A DNA stretch of 64,000 nt from Mannheimia varigena (GCF_013377235.1 NZ_CP016226.1:310001-374000), one strand, 5' to 3'; shown: positions 53,689 to 62,866, numbered from the stretch's first letter. A program made the numbers and translations. Notes: generated from the sequence alone by a model not told the origin.

Positions 53689-54180
53689 TTATTCTTTTTT
53701 CAACGATTTTTTATATTTGTTAAACCCTATAAATCGTTTTTCCAACAAAACTGTTTTTCTACGATATTTATCAACTCTTCTTATTAAAAACGGGAGCAAA
53801 GAGCTAGATATGATAGATAGCCAAAATCTTAGCTTAAAAAGTTCTTCTACTGAAAATCGCTTTCCCGTTAATTGAAAGAATTCATTATGATCGTAAAGTA
53901 GCAAAGTAATGGATATCATGACGACCAAATATGAAGAAATATAGAAAGGAGATAATTTTAAGTACCTAGTAATGATACTGCCGGTTAACCGTATCTTGTT
54001 ATCTATAATAAAAAATGAAAGAATACCTAAACTCAGTAGAATTGTTAATGCCCTAAAAACTAATGGCATATTAAAATCATAAGATAACCCATAAGCAATC
54101 AGGCATATAGGAATAAAGCTAATAAAATACAATATAGATAGTATTTTATTACCAATCGAATTAAATTTTGCCCTTCCCAT
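53689..54180 (-). CDS. AT-rich four-helix membrane protein of unknown function, directly after epmB
   Basis: 163 residues, not recognised. Four hydrophobic helices at about 12-31, 40-60, 75-96 and 112-133, then a strongly basic tail (RRVDKYRRKTVLLEKRF and KKSLKKE). The ATG comes 1 nt after the epmB stop, so expression must come through epmB. Low G+C compared with epmB suggests later acquisition. A plus-strand terminator lies just beyond its end. Confidence 0.65.
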   Translation of the reverse strand: MGRAKFNSIGNKILSILYFISFIPICLIAYGLSYDFNMPLVFRALTILLSLGILSFFIIDNKIRLTGSIITRYLKLSPFYISSYLVVMISITLLLYDHNEFFQLTGKRFSVEELFKLRFWLSIISSSLLPFLIRRVDKYRRKTVLLEKRFIGFNKYKKSLKKE

Positions 54181-54181
54181 T

Positions 54182-55174
54182 TTACCCTTTCAGCGTTTTA
54201 TTCGGCTCTTTGGCAATTTCTCTTGCCAGTTTTGGCACAAGGTAGCCTGAGGTGATTTTTTGCAATTCTCGGTAAATTTCGACCGCTTGTTCGTCTTCAA
54301 TATAGAAATGGCTCGCCCCTGAAACCTTGTCAAACAGGTGCAGATAATACGGCAGAATGCCAACTTCAAACAGTTTGTCGCTTAAGGCTTTGAGCGTTTG
54401 GGCGTTGTCATTAATGCCTTTGAGCATCACCGATTGATTCAGCAACACCACCCCAGCGTTTTTTAGCCTCGCCATTTTTTCCGCAAATTGAGCGTCAATT
54501 TCATTGGCGTGATTAATGTGCGTCACCAATACAACATTCAAACGAGATTGCGATAACCGATCACATAATTCAGTCGTAATGCGGTTTGGAATCACCACCG
54601 GCAAGCGTGAATGAATACGCAACGTTTTGATGTGTGGAATCTGTTCGATTTCATTCAGCAACCAATCTAACTCAGAATCTTTCGCCATCAGCGGATCGCC
54701 CCCTGAAAAAATCACCTCTTCTAGCTCGGAATGGGCGGCAATATACAGCAAACTCTCCGCCCAAACCGTTTTGCCACTTTTCACTTCATCATACGGAAAA
54801 TGGCGGCGGAAACAGTAACGGCAGTTAATCGCACAGCTGTTTTTTACCATAAATAACAAACGGTTATGGTATTTGTGCAGAATATTCGGGGCTGGGCTCT
54901 GCTGCTCTTCTAACGGATCTGCTACAAATCCCTCTGTTTCCACAAATTCCGCTTGCAATGACATTGCTTGCAGGAAAAGCGGATCATTCGGGTTACCTTT
55001 TTCCATTTTGTCCGCAAAGGCTCTCGGCACTCGTAAAGCAAATAATTTACGAGCAGCAATATCTGTCTCAAAATCAGCAGGATTGAGGTTGAGAAATTGC
55101 AGTAAATCGATAGGATTATTAAAGGCTTGAGCCAGCTCGGTTAGCCAAAGCGGTTTGATTTGAATTGGTTGCAT
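54182..55174 (-). CDS. epmB: EF-P beta-lysylation protein EpmB
   Basis: Radical-SAM 2,3-aminomutase-like enzyme that turns (S)-alpha-lysine into (R)-beta-lysine for attachment to Lys34 of EF-P by EpmA. 330 residues. The cluster motif CAINCRYCFRRHFPY lies near residue 115, and EVIFSGGDPLMAKD follows. The substrate of the pathway, efp, lies 0.8 kb away on the other strand; epmA is not in this window. Confidence 0.95.
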   Translation of the reverse strand: MQPIQIKPLWLTELAQAFNNPIDLLQFLNLNPADFETDIAARKLFALRVPRAFADKMEKGNPNDPLFLQAMSLQAEFVETEGFVADPLEEQQSPAPNILHKYHNRLLFMVKNSCAINCRYCFRRHFPYDEVKSGKTVWAESLLYIAAHSELEEVIFSGGDPLMAKDSELDWLLNEIEQIPHIKTLRIHSRLPVVIPNRITTELCDRLSQSRLNVVLVTHINHANEIDAQFAEKMARLKNAGVVLLNQSVMLKGINDNAQTLKALSDKLFEVGILPYYLHLFDKVSGASHFYIEDEQAVEIYRELQKITSGYLVPKLAREIAKEPNKTLKG

Positions 55175-55204
55175 TTATCGCTGATTTATCATTATAAAAA
55201 CAAT

Positions 55205-55224
55205 GGGAGGGTTAAAACCCTCCC
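55205..55224 (-). terminator. Terminator after the exported-protein gene
   Basis: GGGAGGGTT pairs with AACCCTCCC over 9 bp around AA. On the minus strand it is followed by ATTGTTTTTAT. The flank reads GTAGGGG on the minus strand, like the ends of the palindromes in tmcA. Confidence 0.75.
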
Positions 55225-55241
55225 CTACGCATTTTTTAATA

Positions 55242-55784
55242 TTAAGGAATTAAATTACATTGCAACGGTGTGCCGTTCGGGTTCACCATTACCACCGGTG
55301 AGGTTTGCACGCCCTGTGCAGCAATTAAATATTGCACGCCTGAAATGCAATAACGGCGATATCCATCTGTTTTTTCCACTAAGAATGGATCGATTTGTCC
55401 GCCAATGCTTTTAAACTCTGCCACTGCACCATTTGCAACATTTTGAGCAGAATTAACCGCTTGTTGTGCATTTGCCTCCGCGGGTTGGTTGGCGTGAGCG
55501 GTTGAAGACATCATATCACCTAAAATATAACCTGCCGCTGCCCCCATCGCTACATTTGCCATTGTGCTGCCTTGGCGAGCCGGCTGTTGTGCAGCGGCAT
55601 TATTTGGCGTGTTAGCAAAAGTCGCATCTTTTTGTTGCGTTTGTTGGCTTTGCTGTTTAGCCACTGGTTTGGTAGCTACTGCTTTTGATGGGCTAGAACG
55701 GAAGCTACCGCCACCACGTTTTGCTTCGGCAACAGTGGCAACAGAAACGGCTAAAATAGCTGAAAGGGCAATTAATTTTTTCAT
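55242..55784 (-). CDS. Exported protein of unknown function
   Basis: 180 residues with a clear signal peptide (MKKLIALSAILAVSVATVAEA). A low-complexity Q/A/T-rich stretch (about 40-75) follows, then a glycine-zipper-like helix MANVAMGAAAGYILGDMM (75-92), a second A/N/Q-rich stretch, and a conserved-looking C-terminal block (FLVEKTDGYRRYCISGVQYL). A minus-strand extended -10 (TGCTATAAT, TATAAT at 55821-55816) lies just upstream. Likely periplasmic or surface associated; function unknown. Confidence 0.8.
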   Translation of the reverse strand: MKKLIALSAILAVSVATVAEAKRGGGSFRSSPSKAVATKPVAKQQSQQTQQKDATFANTPNNAAAQQPARQGSTMANVAMGAAAGYILGDMMSSTAHANQPAEANAQQAVNSAQNVANGAVAEFKSIGGQIDPFLVEKTDGYRRYCISGVQYLIAAQGVQTSPVVMVNPNGTPLQCNLIP

Positions 55785-55951
55785 TTAGGTTCCTTCTTGT
55801 GATGAAATTTCAAAAATTATAGCAAAAAATCGCAGAGATTTTTCGCTAATTTTGTGAATTTAGGGTATTATATGGCTCTTTTTGACAAACCCAATAGGGG
55901 CGAGTTCAAAATTTGTTAATTTATTGTTATTTTTAACTAATTGAGGCAACA

Positions 55952-56518
55952 ATGGCTAGTTACAGCACTAACGACTTTAAAAAAGGTTTAAAATTTATTC
56001 AAGATGGCGAACCTTGTGTAATCGTTGAAAACGAATTTGTTAAACCGGGTAAAGGTCAAGCATTTACACGTACTAAAATCCGTAAATTAATCTCTGGTAA
56101 AGTATTAGAGATCAACTTCAAATCGGGTACTTCTGTTGAAGCAGCAGACGTGGTTGATGCTAACTACAACTACTCTTACAGCGATGGCGATTTCTGGTAC
56201 TTTATGCACCCGGAAACTTTCGAACAAATCTCTGTTGATGAAAAAGCATTAGGCGACAACGTAAAATGGTTAGTAGATAACGCAGAATGTATCGTAACGT
56301 TATGGAACGGTGCAGCAATCGCAGTAACTCCGCCAAACTTCGTTGAGTTAGAAATCGTAGAAACTGACCCAGGCTTAAAAGGTGACACCGCAGGTACTGG
56401 TGGTAAACCGGCAACATTAAGCACTGGTGCAGTAGTAAACGTACCATTATTCGTACAAATCGGCGAAGTGATCAAAGTGGATACCCGTTCAGGCGAATAC
56501 GTTTCTCGTGTGAAATAA
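55952..56518 (+). CDS. efp: Translation elongation factor P
   Basis: Relieves ribosome stalling at polyproline. 188 residues: N-terminal KOW domain with the modified lysine at position 34 in KPGKGQAF, then two OB domains. Lysine at 34 is the EpmAB-dependent type, which agrees with epmB nearby. TTGACA at 55882-55887 could be its -35, though no good -10 follows at 17 bp. Confidence 0.98.
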   Translation: MASYSTNDFKKGLKFIQDGEPCVIVENEFVKPGKGQAFTRTKIRKLISGKVLEINFKSGTSVEAADVVDANYNYSYSDGDFWYFMHPETFEQISVDEKALGDNVKWLVDNAECIVTLWNGAAIAVTPPNFVELEIVETDPGLKGDTAGTGGKPATLSTGAVVNVPLFVQIGEVIKVDTRSGEYVSRVK

Positions 56519-56544
56519 TCCACACCCCATACAATTAGAATATG

Positions 56545-56593
56545 ACAAGCGGTCAAGTTTTTTGCAAATTTTGCAATGAATTTGACCGCTTGT
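56545..56593 (+). terminator. USS-pair terminator after efp
   Basis: ACAAGCGGTCAAG pairs with TTTGACCGCTTGT (56581-56593) with one mismatch, followed by TTATTTC. It ends the monocistronic efp unit. Confidence 0.7.
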
Positions 56594-56683
56594 TTATTTC
56601 AATACTTCCTTTACTAGGGCTTTAAGATTGGGGCAATAAAGTGTAGAATATTGCGTTATTTTGATTAGAAAACAGAGAGAGCT

Positions 56684-58354
56684 ATGAGCGAAGAAATTTT
56701 AACGGCTGAGGTTGAGACTCGAGCCAATTTTATTACCCATATTATTGATGAAGATTTAGCCAGCGGTAAACACAACAATGTTTACACCCGCTTCCCACCT
56801 GAGCCAAACGGCTATTTGCATATTGGTCACGCAAAATCTATCTGCTTAAACTTTGGTATCGCTCAAGAGTATAAAGGCAAATGTAACCTACGTTTTGATG
56901 ACACCAACCCGGTAAAAGAAGATGTGGAATATGTGGATTCCATTAAACAAGACGTGGAATGGTTAGGCTTTAAATGGGAGGGCGAGCCACGTTACGCCTC
57001 AGACTATTTCGACCAGCTTTACGGCTATGCGATTGAGCTTATCAACAAAGGCTTGGCGTATGTGTGCGAATTGTCGCCTGATGAAATGCGTGAATACCGT
57101 GGCACATTAACCGAGCCGGGTAAGAATAGCCCTTATCGTGATCGTTCGGTGGAAGAAAACTTAGCCCTGTTTGAGAAAATGAAAAATGGGGAATTTGAGG
57201 AAGGCAAAGCGTGCTTACGTGCTAAAATTGATATGGCGTCGCCATTTATTGTGATGCGTGATCCGGTGCTTTACCGTGTGAAATTTGCCTCACACCACCA
57301 AACCGGCGACAAATGGTGCATCTACCCGATGTACGATTTCACCCACTGTATTTCCGATGCGATTGAGCGAATTACCCACTCTATTTGTACGCTAGAGTTC
57401 CAAGACAACCGCCGTTTATACGACTGGGTATTGGAAAACATCAGCATTGAACGCCCATTGCCGCATCAGTATGAATTTTCTCGTTTAAATTTAGAAGGCA
57501 CTTTAACCTCTAAACGTAAATTGTTGAAATTAGTAACAGACGGCATTGTGGACGGCTGGAACGACCCTCGTATGCCGACCATTTCAGGCTTACGCCGCCG
57601 TGGTTATACTCCTGCTGCTCTGCGTGAATTCTGTCGCCGCATTGGTGTGACCAAGCAAGATAACGTGGTGGAATACTCTGCTCTTGAGGCTTGCATTCGT
57701 GAAGATTTAAACGACAACGCCCCTCGTGCAATGGCGGTAATTAACCCGGTGCGTGTGGTGATTGAAAACTTCGGCGAAAAAGAGATCTTAAAAGCACCAA
57801 ATCACCCTAACCGCCCGGAATTAGGCGAGCGTGATTTGCCATTCACCCGTGAGCTTTACATTGACGAAGCTGATTTCCGTGAAGAAGCAAACAAGCAATA
57901 CAAACGCTTAGTGCTTGGCAAAGAAGTGCGTTTGCGTAATGCCTATGTAATTAAAGCCGAGCGTGTGGAGAAAGATGCAAGCGGTCAAATTACCACGATT
58001 TTTTGCAGCTACGATCCGGAAACATTAGGTAAAAACCCAGCGGACGGTCGCAAAGTGAAAGGCGTGATCCATTGGGTATCTGCGGAAGATAATAAACCGG
58101 CAGAGTTCCGTATTTACGACCGCTTATTCACGGTAGCAAATCCGGGTGGTGAAGACGATGTGAATGCGGTATTAAACCCGGAATCTTTAGTGGTGAAACA
58201 CGGTTTTGTAGAGCCAAGTTTAGCCAATGCCAAAGCGGAGCAAGGTTATCAGTTCGAGCGTGAAGGTTACTTCTGCTTAGACAGTAAAGACGGCTCGGCA
58301 GAAAATTTAGTGTTTAACTTAACCGTTAGCCTAAAAGAGAGCGTGGCGTTCTAA
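56684..58354 (+). CDS. glnS: Glutaminyl-tRNA synthetase
   Basis: Class I synthetase charging tRNA-Gln. 556 residues (E. coli 554). HIGH-type motif PPEPNGYLHIGHAKS near residue 35 and KMSKS-type motif LTSKRKLLKLV near 269, with CLRAKIDMASP between. The last 200 residues are the two anticodon-binding beta-barrels. GAGAGAG precedes the ATG. Confidence 0.98.
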   Translation: MSEEILTAEVETRANFITHIIDEDLASGKHNNVYTRFPPEPNGYLHIGHAKSICLNFGIAQEYKGKCNLRFDDTNPVKEDVEYVDSIKQDVEWLGFKWEGEPRYASDYFDQLYGYAIELINKGLAYVCELSPDEMREYRGTLTEPGKNSPYRDRSVEENLALFEKMKNGEFEEGKACLRAKIDMASPFIVMRDPVLYRVKFASHHQTGDKWCIYPMYDFTHCISDAIERITHSICTLEFQDNRRLYDWVLENISIERPLPHQYEFSRLNLEGTLTSKRKLLKLVTDGIVDGWNDPRMPTISGLRRRGYTPAALREFCRRIGVTKQDNVVEYSALEACIREDLNDNAPRAMAVINPVRVVIENFGEKEILKAPNHPNRPELGERDLPFTRELYIDEADFREEANKQYKRLVLGKEVRLRNAYVIKAERVEKDASGQITTIFCSYDPETLGKNPADGRKVKGVIHWVSAEDNKPAEFRIYDRLFTVANPGGEDDVNAVLNPESLVVKHGFVEPSLANAKAEQGYQFEREGYFCLDSKDGSAENLVFNLTVSLKESVAF

Positions 58355-58381
58355 CCCCAAAACAAAAAAGATCAAAACGAA

Positions 58382-58410
58382 ATACCGACAGCGATGTCGG
58401 TATTTTTTTG
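58382..58410 (+). terminator. Terminator after glnS
   Basis: ATACCGACA pairs with TGTCGGTAT over 9 bp around GCGA, followed by seven T. Strong intrinsic terminator 27 nt past the glnS stop. Confidence 0.92.
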
Positions 58411-58413
58411 CAT

Positions 58414-58494
58414 AAAAAAAGCCCCAATTCTGGGGCCACTCGGAAAGCAAATTTATGTGTTAGGTTGCTAGATACAACACTTATTCTTGTTGGA
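58414..58494 (-). ncRNA. Candidate CRP-regulated small RNA
   Basis: On the minus strand a promoter TTGAAA (58527-58522), 17 bp, TACTCT (58504-58499) precedes about 80 nt that ends in its own terminator: GGGGC/GCCCC around a 6-nt loop (58436-58421), then seven T. A 5' hairpin CAACA/TGTTG follows the start, leaving a single-stranded stretch that could pair with targets. No open reading frame with a ribosome site fits. A CRP site lies about 80 bp upstream of the start. gdhA upstream has a separate terminator, so this transcript is independent. I match it to no known small RNA (not Spot 42, CyaR or GcvB by sequence). Confidence 0.5.
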
Positions 58495-58564
58495 GCTAAG
58501 AGTAAGCGAATTTGTCGAACGTTTCAAACAAATTTTGCAAGAAATGTTAAGCAATGTTTAAAAT

Positions 58565-58580
58565 TGTGATCTACTTCATA
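58565..58580. promoter_or_regulatory. CRP site upstream of the candidate small RNA
   Basis: TGTGA, 6 bp, TCATA: 9 of 10 core positions, with AAAT in front and TTT behind. The centre lies about 80 bp from the predicted small-RNA start, near an accepted class I distance. The rest of the 310-bp glnS-gdhA gap holds the two terminators and one USS. Confidence 0.55.
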
Positions 58581-58626
58581 TTTTTGACCGCTTGTTGAAG
58601 CAAAACACCAAACATCAAACAGAAAA

Positions 58627-58646
58627 AGCCCTCATCACTGAGGGCT
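58627..58646 (-). terminator. Terminator after gdhA
   Basis: AGCCCTCA pairs with TGAGGGCT over 8 bp around TCAC; on the minus strand TTTTTCT follows. It lies 19 nt past the gdhA stop. Confidence 0.9.
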
Positions 58647-58665
58647 AAATTATACCGTTTAGTAA

Positions 58666-60006
58666 TTAAACGACACCTTGCTCCAACATCGCTGTCGCCA
58701 CTTTTTTGAAGCCTGCAATGTTTGCACCGTTTACATAGTTAATGTAACCGTCTGCTTCTGTGCCGTTTTCCACACAGTTTTGGTGAATGTTTGCCATAAT
58801 GTTGAATAAGCGTTGATCTACTTCTTCACTAGTCCAAGAAAGACGGATCGCATTTTGGCTCATTTCTAAACCTGAAGTTGCTACACCACCCGCATTCGCT
58901 GCTTTACCCGGTGCATAAAGGATTTTCGCACCGATAAACACCTCAACACCGCCTAATGTGGTTGGCATATTCGCACCTTCTGATACACAGAAACAGCCGT
59001 TTTTCACGAGTTCTTTCGCATCTTCGGTATCTAACTCGTTTTGTGTTGCACAAGGCAATGCAATTTCACACGCTACGCCCCACGGTTTTTGACCGTCGAA
59101 GTATTTTAAGTCTTGCTCTTGAGCGTAAACCGATAAACGTTCACGGCGTTCATTTTTCAGCTCTAATAATGCCGCTAATTGTGCTTCGGTCATACCTGAA
59201 TCAGGGAACAACACATAGCCGTTTGAATCGGAAACGGTTAAGACTTTACCACCTTTTTGGATCACTTTTTCTGCGGCATATTGTGCTACGTTACCCGAAC
59301 CCGAAATTACTACACGTTTGCCTTCAATTTGTTGACTACGAGTTGCTAACATTGATTCTGCGAAGTAAACCGCACCGTAACCGGTCGCTTCCGGACGAAT
59401 TAAGCTACCCCCCCAAGTTAAAGATTTACCGGTTAATACAGAAGTAAACTCATTGCGTAATTTTTTGTACTGACCATACATATAACCGATTTCACGACCA
59501 CCTACGCCGATGTCGCCCGCCGGTACGTCCGTATCTGCACCGATGTGGCGGAACAATTCGCTCATAAACGCTTGGCAGAAACGCATGACTTCAGCATCAG
59601 ATTTGCCTTTCGGATCGAAGTCTGAACCACCTTTACCGCCGCCCATTGGCAATGTAGTTAAGGCATTTTTGAATACTTGTTCAAACGCTAAGAATTTTAA
59701 TACACCTAAATCTACTGTTGGATGGAAACGAATACCGCCTTTGTACGGGCCGATTGCTGAGTTCATTTGTACACGGTAGCCACGGTTTACCTGCACTTGA
59801 CCTTTGTCATCTACCCAAGTTACACGGAAGCTGATCACACGCTCAGGCTCAATAATACGCTCTAAAATACCTTGCTGGGTATATTTTGGATTTTTTGCTA
59901 AGAATGGAGCAAGGCTACCGAACACTTCTTCAACCGCTTGGTGGAATGGTGCTTGGTTCGGGTCACGTTGTTTGATTTTTTGGAAAAGGGCGTTTAAATC
60001 GCTCAT
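58666..60006 (-). CDS. gdhA: NADP-specific glutamate dehydrogenase
   Basis: Reductive amination of 2-oxoglutarate to glutamate. 446 residues, the hexameric short form. The active-site lysine block PMGGGKGGSDFDPKGKS lies near residue 125; the nucleotide-binding part contains VISGSGNVAQYAAEK; SEGANMPTT closes the site. It links ammonia assimilation to the 2-oxoglutarate made by icd elsewhere in the window. AGGAG precedes the ATG. Confidence 0.97.
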   Translation of the reverse strand: MSDLNALFQKIKQRDPNQAPFHQAVEEVFGSLAPFLAKNPKYTQQGILERIIEPERVISFRVTWVDDKGQVQVNRGYRVQMNSAIGPYKGGIRFHPTVDLGVLKFLAFEQVFKNALTTLPMGGGKGGSDFDPKGKSDAEVMRFCQAFMSELFRHIGADTDVPAGDIGVGGREIGYMYGQYKKLRNEFTSVLTGKSLTWGGSLIRPEATGYGAVYFAESMLATRSQQIEGKRVVISGSGNVAQYAAEKVIQKGGKVLTVSDSNGYVLFPDSGMTEAQLAALLELKNERRERLSVYAQEQDLKYFDGQKPWGVACEIALPCATQNELDTEDAKELVKNGCFCVSEGANMPTTLGGVEVFIGAKILYAPGKAANAGGVATSGLEMSQNAIRLSWTSEEVDQRLFNIMANIHQNCVENGTEADGYINYVNGANIAGFKKVATAMLEQGVV

Positions 60007-60155
60007 TTGATACTCCTGAAATTTTTATATGATGTTGTGTTTTAAGATGTGAGGAGTCTAACAAGCAAATTTATGTTTGAAAAGAGGGATTAGAAAAATT
60101 TATTATAAAAATTAGAAAAATTAAGCCTAATTGCTGTTTTTTTATTCAAAATAGA

Positions 60156-60183
60156 AAACCCATCTTATTGAAAAGATGGGTTT
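60156..60183 (-). terminator. Terminator after bamE
   Basis: AAACCCATCTT pairs with AAGATGGGTTT over 11 bp around a 6-nt loop. A T-rich tail follows on the minus strand. Confidence 0.88.
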
Positions 60184-60209
60184 CGTTACTTTTTTAATAT
60201 TGGGTTTAG

Positions 60210-60551
60210 TTATTTCTGTTCTGCATTTGCAGCACTATCTTCAATTTTTGAAACTAATCCATTGGTATCAAAGTAAACAAATACATTGCGTTGTTCTGGA
60301 TCTTTATAGCCTTCACGTTTAATAAAAACATAATCCCAACGATGAGTCTCAAAAATATTTTTAAGCATTGGTGTACCAAGTAAATATTCTACTTGTTCTG
60401 GCGTCATACCCACTTGAAGTTGGGCTATTTTATCTTGTTCTAAGTAATTGCCTTGTGGAACATCAATTCGATACACCACTTTTTCCACCGTTGAGCAAGC
60501 AGTTACACTCATTACGACTAAAAGTGTTGCTAAAAGAGATTTCATTTTCAT
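60210..60551 (-). CDS. bamE: Outer-membrane assembly lipoprotein BamE
   Basis: Small lipoprotein of the BAM complex that folds barrels into the outer membrane. 113 residues. Lipoprotein signal with lipobox SVTAC, so Cys19 would be acylated. The SmpA/OmlA fold is marked by LQVGMTPEQVEYLLGTP and WDYVFIKREG. AAGGTC precedes ATG 60551; a second in-frame ATG lies at 60545. Confidence 0.93.
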   Translation of the reverse strand: MKMKSLLATLLVVMSVTACSTVEKVVYRIDVPQGNYLEQDKIAQLQVGMTPEQVEYLLGTPMLKNIFETHRWDYVFIKREGYKDPEQRNVFVYFDTNGLVSKIEDSAANAEQK

Positions 60552-60618
60552 AGATTGACCTTTTGATAATACAAAATTCAGATAATAAGATAATACCTAA
60601 ACCAACAAAAATTTTCCA

Positions 60619-61620
60619 TTATTTATTACGTTCTAGCTGATCACGCAAATTTGCCGGTAATCCTTTGATTGTTAAAGTATCGTTTAGTTCATCCCAAATC
60701 AAACGTTCGCCTAACAATTCTGCATTAAAGCTAATCGTTACCCCTTTGCCCGAGCCGGAAAACTTAGTGAGCGTTTTTAACGCATTACGCATTGGCGGAA
60801 TATTCTCTTCCAAACCGTAATCTTCATTTTGGGTAAATTGGGCGAAATCCACCTCATTTAAGGTTGGCATTGCTTGGGCAAGTTCGTTTAATGCAATTTC
60901 CTCGCCACTGTTGATCTGCCCTTTGCAATATTCAAATACCTGCTTTTTCACTTCACGGGTTTGCGGAGCGGAAAGTTCGCCCTGCTCGCAATAATCGCTC
61001 ACCGCTTGCAGTAAAGTTTGATTTTGCAGTTGTGGGTTAAATCCCTCTTCCGCACTTAAAAAATCCATAAAGAAATCAGCAATTTTACGCCCCACTCTGC
61101 CCTTCACAAAGGTCAAATAGCGGTTAGATGTCGCATCTAACTTCAATTCAGTTAAGTTAATTCGACAAGCAATATCATACTGAGCGATTTCTAAATATTG
61201 GGTGCGTTTTACCTCTAGTTGCTCGTCCACCAACATTGAGCTGCGGCTGTCAATTAAGGCGATAAACAGATATTCGGTAGCTAAAAACGTGTAACGACAT
61301 AAAATAAAGGTGCCACCGTCGGCAAACGGATATTTCGCCAACTCTGTCGCCAACATTTTGGCACAACTATGGCTGAATGGTAGGAAATCGGTTTCTTGCT
61401 CCAATAAACGGTTAAGCTGCTGGGCAAATACTGACTCAGGCTTGAAAACACCGTAGGCTTTCGCTTTGGTTTGATAGGCTTGGTGAAGTTGCAACATCAT
61501 TTGATCCACTTCCGGAGAAATGGCTAATAAATTTTCACGCAAAACCGTGTGAAGCTCAGGGTTCTCCCCCTCGGTTTTGTGCAACTGATGCAACACAATT
61601 TCAGAAACATTAATGCTCAT
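60619..61620 (-). CDS. yejK: Nucleoid-associated protein YejK (NdpA)
   Basis: Nucleoid-associated protein found with chromosomal DNA in E. coli. 333 residues; begins MSINVSEIVLHQL as the family does and contains KGRVGRKIADFFMDFLSAEEG and the C-terminal KGLPANLRDQL. Copy-number normal and single. GAAGAAA precedes the ATG. It is read in the same direction as bamE, 67 nt before it. Confidence 0.93.
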   Translation of the reverse strand: MSINVSEIVLHQLHKTEGENPELHTVLRENLLAISPEVDQMMLQLHQAYQTKAKAYGVFKPESVFAQQLNRLLEQETDFLPFSHSCAKMLATELAKYPFADGGTFILCRYTFLATEYLFIALIDSRSSMLVDEQLEVKRTQYLEIAQYDIACRINLTELKLDATSNRYLTFVKGRVGRKIADFFMDFLSAEEGFNPQLQNQTLLQAVSDYCEQGELSAPQTREVKKQVFEYCKGQINSGEEIALNELAQAMPTLNEVDFAQFTQNEDYGLEENIPPMRNALKTLTKFSGSGKGVTISFNAELLGERLIWDELNDTLTIKGLPANLRDQLERNK

Positions 61621-61707
61621 TGATTTCTTCTCTTATTCTTTTTATTCCAAATAACGAAAAAAGATATTATCATTAATCCACTTATTTTTCATTAAAAGGA
61701 GTTCAAG

Positions 61708-62097
61708 ATGACAACAGTAATTCACACTGAAAATGCCCCGGCAGCTATCGGGCCTTATGTACAAGCGGTCGATTTAGGCGGGATGATTTTCACTTCCGGG
61801 CAAATTCCGGTGAATCCACAAACTGGCGAAATTCCAACCGACATCGTGCAACAAGCTCGTCAATCGCTAAATAATGTAAAAGCTATTATCGAACAAGCAG
61901 GCTTAAGCGTAGGCGATATCGTTAAAACTACTGTTTTCGTGAAAGATTTGAACGATTTCGCTGCGGTTAATGCGGAGTACGAAGCCTTTTTCCGTGAACA
62001 CGAACATCCAAACTTCCCTGCTCGCTCTTGTGTGGAAGTGGCTCGCTTGCCGAAAGATGTTGGTATTGAAATTGAAGCCATTGCCGTTCGCACATAA
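61708..62097 (+). CDS. ridA: Reactive intermediate deaminase RidA
   Basis: Hydrolyses enamine/imine intermediates released by PLP enzymes such as IlvA. 129 residues, trimeric family. NAPAAIGPYVQAV, the SGQIPVNPQTGE block and the substrate-binding arginine in PARSCVEVARLPKD are present. AAGGAG precedes the ATG. Confidence 0.95.
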   Translation: MTTVIHTENAPAAIGPYVQAVDLGGMIFTSGQIPVNPQTGEIPTDIVQQARQSLNNVKAIIEQAGLSVGDIVKTTVFVKDLNDFAAVNAEYEAFFREHEHPNFPARSCVEVARLPKDVGIEIEAIAVRT

Positions 62098-62128
62098 CAA
62101 GCGGTTCATTTTCTGAGATTTTTTGCAA

Positions 62129-62866
62129 ATGGATAAAATCAGCCCGAGCTGGAATGCGCCACGCCATATTCACGCTTTTACCACGGTTCGCACCAGTGGT
62201 GTTAGCCAACCGCCATTTGACAGTTTTAATTTAGGCGATCACGTAGGCGACAACCCTAGTGATGTAGCCAAAAACCGAGCATTGCTGGTGAAGAAATTCC
62301 AGCTTCCACACGCTCCTGTTTTTCTAACGCAAACGCATAGCACCCGAGTCATTCGCCTGCCTTACCACGGCACGGATTTGGAAGCCGATGCGGTTTACAC
62401 CAACGAGCCAAACCAAGTCTGCCTAGTGATGACCGCCGATTGCCTGCCCGTGCTTTTTGTAAGCAAAGATGGTAAAGAAATCGCCGCCGCCCACGCAGGC
62501 TGGCGAGGTTTATGCGATGGAGTGCTAGAAGCAACTGTTGGAAAATTCCAATGTCCAAAAAATGAAATTTCAGTTTGGCTGGATCCTGCAATCGGAGCAA
62601 AAGCATTCCAAGTTGGGACAGAAGTAATTGAACAATTCTGTGCGTTTGATCCAAGAGCTGAAGAGGCTTTTATTCAAGATAGCTCTACAAGCGGTAAGTT
62701 TTTGGGAAATCTTTACCAACTTGCCACCCAGCGCCTCAATCAACTTGGAATTGCAGAGGTTTCAGGCGGAGAATACTGCACCTACACTCAAGAAGATTTA
62801 TTTTTCTCTTATCGTAGAGATAAACAAACAGGGAGAATGGCAACCTTAATTTGGCGAGAGGAATAA
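62129..62866 (+). CDS. pgeF: Peptidoglycan editing factor PgeF (YfiH, laccase-like domain)
   Basis: Multicopper-oxidase-like fold; in E. coli removes L-Ser-containing muropeptide precursors wrongly made by MurC. 245 residues from ATG 62129 (MDKISPSWNAP). Metal residues lie in LTQTHSTRV, TADCLPVLF and AAHAGWRGL. The start has no good ribosome site and follows a USS by about 15 nt; an in-frame TTG lies at 62123. It is 31 nt after ridA. Confidence 0.93.
   Translation: MDKISPSWNAPRHIHAFTTVRTSGVSQPPFDSFNLGDHVGDNPSDVAKNRALLVKKFQLPHAPVFLTQTHSTRVIRLPYHGTDLEADAVYTNEPNQVCLVMTADCLPVLFVSKDGKEIAAAHAGWRGLCDGVLEATVGKFQCPKNEISVWLDPAIGAKAFQVGTEVIEQFCAFDPRAEEAFIQDSSTSGKFLGNLYQLATQRLNQLGIAEVSGGEYCTYTQEDLFFSYRRDKQTGRMATLIWREE

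Noticed and set aside
59405..59416. Run of seven C in gdhA as a phase-variable tract
   Set aside because: Seven bases is too short to expect frequent slippage, it encodes conserved glycines, and gdhA is a housekeeping gene.
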